This document shows, piece after piece, positions 4,710-7,644 of a stretch of DNA of 7,644 nucleotides. A model generated the notes under the pieces. It was not told the origin of the DNA, did no database searches, and was given only the letters and a program-made list of their open reading frames with translations. Source of the DNA: Pseudomonadota bacterium. Lineage in GTDB: Bacteria; Pseudomonadota; Gammaproteobacteria; JAKAQQ01. Position 1 is the stretch's first letter. Each line of letters starts with the position of its first letter. A program made the translations under genes and the position numbers. The stretch covers positions 1 through 7,644 of the forward strand of contig JAKAQQ010000031.1 in NCBI GenBank assembly GCA_021819635.1, read 5' to 3'.

Positions 4710-5960
4710 CGGCTTCTGCGTAACATGGCGTCGCTCTTTACTTTGCAGGGCGCAAGTTATCTCCTGCCGCTCGTGACGGTGCCCTACTTGGTGAGGGTGT
4801 TGGGTCCGGAAAAGTTTGGGCTGATCGCCTTTGCTCAGGCCTTCCTCCAATACTTCGTGGTGGCGACGGACTATGGCTTTAATCTGAGCGCGACCCGTGA
4901 AGTGGCCGTGCATCGTGAGGATCCGCGAAAGCTGGGCGAGATTGTCGGCGCGGTCATGGCCGTCAAAATCGCTCTTGCGGCGGCCGGGGTCTTGCTGCTC
5001 GGCGCCCTTGTTTTCACGATTCCCGTCTTTCGGGCCCGTTGGGCTCTGTACCTTGTTGTGTATCTCGCCGTCGCGGGAGCCACACTCTTCCCCACCTGGC
5101 TTTTCCAGGGGCTGGAAAGGATGAAGGACATTGCGTGGATGAACCTGAGCGCGCGGCTTCTGACCACGCTCGGTATTTTCGTGTTCGTCCGCGACCCTCG
5201 GGATTACGTCCTCGCGGCCGGGATTCTGTCGCTCCCGGTCCTGCTGGCATCTTTGCCGGCCTGGGTTGTCCTGAGCCAGTCGCGTGCCGTGTCCTGGCGG
5301 CTCCCCCGATGGCCCGCGATCGTGAATCAACTGAAAGGCGGGTGGCATGTGTTTCTCTCGACGGCGGCCATCAATGTTTACACCAGCAGCAACACGTTCG
5401 TGCTGGGGTTGGTCGCGGGGCCGATCGCGGTCGGGTACTTCAGCGCGGCCAACAAGATCGTTCAGGCCGTCCAGGGGATGCTGACGCCCGTGACGCAAAC
5501 TCTGTACCCCCATATCAGCGCGCTGGCTTTCAAGTCCCAAGAGAGGGCGCTCCACGTGATCCGGAAGGTTCTGAAATACATGGCGTCCGCGAGCCTGCTT
5601 CTTTCCTTCCTCCTGTTGCTGGCGGCCCGGCCGTTGGTTCGGTTGGTGTTGGGCGCGCAGTACACGTCCTCCGTTCCCATCCTGGAATGGCTGGCCTTTC
5701 TCCCTTTCATGATTGCGCTCAGCAACGTCTACGGGACGCAGACCATGCTAACCTTGGGCATGAACCGAGTGTTCAGTCGCATTCTTGTGTCGTCCGCCCT
5801 GCTGAACCTTGTCCTCATTCTTCCTCTCGCCTGGCGTTTCGAAGGCCGCGGTGCGGCCATGTCCATGCTCGGAACGGAAATCTTTGTGACCGTGTCCATG
5901 GCATGGGTGCTGCACAAGCGCGGCGTGCCTCTCTATCGATCGGGGCGAGAGACGGCATGA
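4674..5960 (+). CDS. wzx: Oligosaccharide flippase, Wzx/RfbX family
   Basis: Inner-membrane protein expected to flip undecaprenyl-diphosphate-linked repeat units to the periplasmic face. The hallmark N-terminal block VPYLVRVLGPEKFGLIAFAQ (36-55) and the following QYF identify the RfbX branch of the MOP/PST family. I choose GTG 4674 (428 residues) because it keeps the RDRLLRN segment that normally precedes the first membrane helix; ATG 4725 would leave only a few residues, and GTG 4647 adds only Gly-rich sequence. About 12 hydrophobic segments are visible, for example near 20-40, 46-66, 89-117, 121-142, 177-200, 305-326, 338-356, 369-387 and 394-413. A polar loop is near 144-158. Codon use is less GC-biased than in the rml genes. 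It overlaps glf by ATGA. Confidence 0.92.
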   Translation: MSPDATPRSARDRLLRNMASLFTLQGASYLLPLVTVPYLVRVLGPEKFGLIAFAQAFLQYFVVATDYGFNLSATREVAVHREDPRKLGEIVGAVMAVKIALAAAGVLLLGALVFTIPVFRARWALYLVVYLAVAGATLFPTWLFQGLERMKDIAWMNLSARLLTTLGIFVFVRDPRDYVLAAGILSLPVLLASLPAWVVLSQSRAVSWRLPRWPAIVNQLKGGWHVFLSTAAINVYTSSNTFVLGLVAGPIAVGYFSAANKIVQAVQGMLTPVTQTLYPHISALAFKSQERALHVIRKVLKYMASASLLLSFLLLLAARPLVRLVLGAQYTSSVPILEWLAFLPFMIALSNVYGTQTMLTLGMNRVFSRILVSSALLNLVLILPLAWRFEGRGAAMSMLGTEIFVTVSMAWVLHKRGVPLYRSGRETA

Positions 5961-7072
5961 GCCAAGCACGTATTCTGGTGGTCGGAGCAGGCTTTGCGGG
6001 ATCCGTGACCGCCCGAGTGCTGGCGGAAGCCGGATGTTGCGTCACGGTCCTCGACAAACGCCCCCATGTGGGCGGCAATGCGTACGACACCCACGACGAG
6101 CACGGCGTGCTCGTCCATCCCTACGGACCGCACATTTTTCACACAAATTCTGACAAGGTGTTCCGGTGGCTATCCCGCTTTACGGAATGGCGTCCGTACG
6201 AGCACCGGGTTCTTGCCAGTGTCAAGGGACAGCTTCTGCCCATCCCGATCAACCGCACCACCCTCAACAGGCTCTACGGGCTGAATCTGGACGAGGCGGG
6301 AGCGGCGGCCTACCTCGAGAAGGTGCGCGTGCCCGTGGATCCCATCAAAACGAGCGAAGACGCCGTTCTCAGCAGCGTGGGCCCGGATTTGTGCGATTTG
6401 TTCTTTCGAGGGTACACAAGAAAGCAGTGGGGGCTCGAGCTCGGTCAGCTGAGCGCCGGGGTCGTCGCCCGTATCCCGACGAGAACGAATGATGACGACC
6501 GCTACTTCACCGATACCCATCAGTGTATGCCCAAACATGGGTACACGAGGATGTTTGAAAATATACTCGACCATCCTTTCGTGAGAGTCGTGACCGGTGT
6601 GGATGACGACGGGTATGCAAAAAACCACCGGGAGCCCCCCCTTCATACGGTGTACACGGGGCCCATCGACGTCTATTTTGGGATGCGCTTCGGTCCCTTG
6701 CCTTACCGTTCGATACGGTTTGAGCACGTGCATCTTCCCGACGTGTCACAGCACCAGCCGGTCGGCACGGTCAACTACCCGAACGATTACGACTTCACGC
6801 GAATTACCGAGTTTAAACACATCACCGGGCAACAGACCGGCGCCGGGACATCGATTGTCCGCGAGTACCCGCAAGATGCCGGAGACCCTTATTATCCCGT
6901 CCCTCGCCCGGAGAACGAGGTCCTCTACCGGCGGTACAGGCAACTCGCCGATGCCTTGCCCAACGTCACCTTTGTCGGCCGATTGGCGCAGTACCGATAC
7001 TACAATATGGATCAGGTGGTAGCGACGGGCATGCACGCGGCCAGGAAGATCTTGGCTTCCCTAAGGGTCTGA
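5957..7072 (+). CDS. glf: UDP-galactopyranose mutase (Glf)
   Basis: Flavoenzyme that interconverts UDP-galactopyranose and UDP-galactofuranose, the donor for galactofuranose residues in surface glycans. The ATG at 5957 overlaps the flippase stop; it gives 371 residues, the usual bacterial length. The FAD-binding VVGAGFAG is at 8-15, followed by GGNAYD (39-44) and the HPYGPHIFHT segment (54-63). The substrate and flavin region shows FRGYTRKQWG at 150-159 with the conserved Trp158, ARIPTR at 171-176, YPNDYDFTRITEFKHITGQ at 274-292, TSIVREYP at 298-305 and the C-terminal GRLAQYRYYNMDQV at 341-354. All landmarks are intact, so it should be active. The frame is open for 306 more codons upstream inside the flippase gene, but that part is a shadow. 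No UDP-glucose 4-epimerase (galE) is in the window. Confidence 0.98.
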   Translation: MSQARILVVGAGFAGSVTARVLAEAGCCVTVLDKRPHVGGNAYDTHDEHGVLVHPYGPHIFHTNSDKVFRWLSRFTEWRPYEHRVLASVKGQLLPIPINRTTLNRLYGLNLDEAGAAAYLEKVRVPVDPIKTSEDAVLSSVGPDLCDLFFRGYTRKQWGLELGQLSAGVVARIPTRTNDDDRYFTDTHQCMPKHGYTRMFENILDHPFVRVVTGVDDDGYAKNHREPPLHTVYTGPIDVYFGMRFGPLPYRSIRFEHVHLPDVSQHQPVGTVNYPNDYDFTRITEFKHITGQQTGAGTSIVREYPQDAGDPYYPVPRPENEVLYRRYRQLADALPNVTFVGRLAQYRYYNMDQVVATGMHAARKILASLRV

Positions 7073-7081
7073 AGGCTTGCC

Positions 7082-7644
7082 ATGACATCCGGCCGTGTCT
7101 TGATTGTGTGCCCGCCGGTGGTCACGGGGGGGCCGGAACTGTTGCATCAACTGGGTCGTGAATTGCGCGATCTCGGTCACGATGCCTCCATGTGTTACTA
7201 CCCCTTTTCCAAAGCCCACAAGACACCGGAGCCGTATGTGCCGTACGGTGTGCCCCAGGGAACGTTCGCGGACGAGAAGGATGCCACCGTCATCGTGCCG
7301 GAGGTGTTCACGTCCCTGACCCAAAAAATCAACCGTGCGTCTGTGACCATCTGGTGGTTGTCGGTTGACTATTATTATGGAAGAAAGGGCGAGAGTGACT
7401 GGATGGACCTTTACCGCAGATACAAGACGTTGATCGCCACAAGAGCCCCGCTGCACAGGTTGCGACACTACAGGCATTTTGCGCAAAGTTACTACGCGCA
7501 TGATTTCTTGCGCGGGCACGGTATTGAGTCACTGATGCTGAGCGATTACATCAACCCGCTCTACACAGAGGACGAAGGGTTGTCCGGCACCAAAGAAAAC
7601 CTCATCGCGTTCAACCCACGAAAAGGGAAATCGATCACGAGAAA
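7082..7644 (+). CDS. Probable glycosyltransferase, 3' partial
   Basis: From ATG 7082 a frame runs open to the window end (187 complete codons). GAAGG (7071-7075) lies 6 bases before the ATG, and the start is 9 bases after the glf stop, so it belongs to the same transcription unit. The N-terminus RVLIVCPPVVTGGPELLHQL (5-24) has the strand-loop-helix form of a GT-B glycosyltransferase: beta strand, then a GGPE turn and a helix. Further segments TIWWLSVDYYY (89-99), HFAQSYYAHDFL (132-143), MLSDYIN (152-158) and NLIAFNPRKG (173-182) resemble a family seen in polysaccharide loci, usually annotated as glycosyltransferase family 1 or hypothetical. The donor-binding C-terminal domain is beyond the window. 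The sugar it transfers is unknown; rhamnose and galactofuranose are the obvious candidates from the neighbours. GC content is the lowest in the window. Confidence 0.7.
   Translation, partial: MTSGRVLIVCPPVVTGGPELLHQLGRELRDLGHDASMCYYPFSKAHKTPEPYVPYGVPQGTFADEKDATVIVPEVFTSLTQKINRASVTIWWLSVDYYYGRKGESDWMDLYRRYKTLIATRAPLHRLRHYRHFAQSYYAHDFLRGHGIESLMLSDYINPLYTEDEGLSGTKENLIAFNPRKGKSITR

Noticed and set aside
4338..5555. 405-codon open frame on the minus strand opposite the gap and wzx
   Set aside because: Most of it mirrors the flippase coding sequence; the product is highly polar, Gln/Arg/His-rich and unlike any family I know.
5039..5956. 306-codon N-terminal extension of the glf frame
   Set aside because: It lies wholly within wzx in another frame; the conserved FAD motif begins 8 residues after ATG 5957, which overlaps the wzx stop.

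Overview
The window is part of a cell-surface polysaccharide (O-antigen or exopolysaccharide) locus of a high-GC, probably Gram-negative bacterium; the genus cannot be fixed from the sequence. All genes lie on the + strand. Gene content indicates a repeat unit containing L-rhamnose and galactofuranose that is moved across the inner membrane by a Wzx-type flippase.

Region 1 (1-3546) is a very GC-rich, tightly packed operon. It holds the 3' end of a probable CapD/FlaA1/WbpM-type nucleotide-sugar gene, then a complete dTDP-L-rhamnose cassette in the order rfbB-rfbA-rfbC-rfbD (rmlBACD). Every junction is a 4-base stop/start overlap (one ATGA, three GTGA), so three of the four rml genes start at GTG. 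Together they convert glucose-1-phosphate and dTTP to dTDP-L-rhamnose. A 12-base G tract lies in the 3' end of the upstream gene, just ahead of rfbB.

Region 2 (3547-4673) is about 1.1 kb with no protein that I can recognise, in an operon that otherwise has almost no spacer. It is rich in inverted repeats: hairpins near 3667-3744, 3894-3915 and 4073-4085, a dense palindrome cluster at 4192-4368, and a nested stem at 4533-4594. It also holds a 21-codon reading frame behind a strong AGGAGG at 4138, and a 12-mer (4329-4340) that resembles part of the enterobacterial JUMPstart element as I remember it. It may be a structured leader of the downstream genes, or a decayed recombination junction between conserved and variable parts of the locus.

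Region 3 (4674-7644) has lower GC and different codon use. It contains a flippase gene (wzx), a UDP-galactopyranose mutase gene (glf, overlapping wzx by ATGA), and the first 187 codons of a probable glycosyltransferase cut by the window end. Single lines counted by hand give about 83% GC in rfbB, 68% in wzx and 55% in the last gene. This fits a conserved sugar-precursor cassette joined to an imported, strain-specific block.
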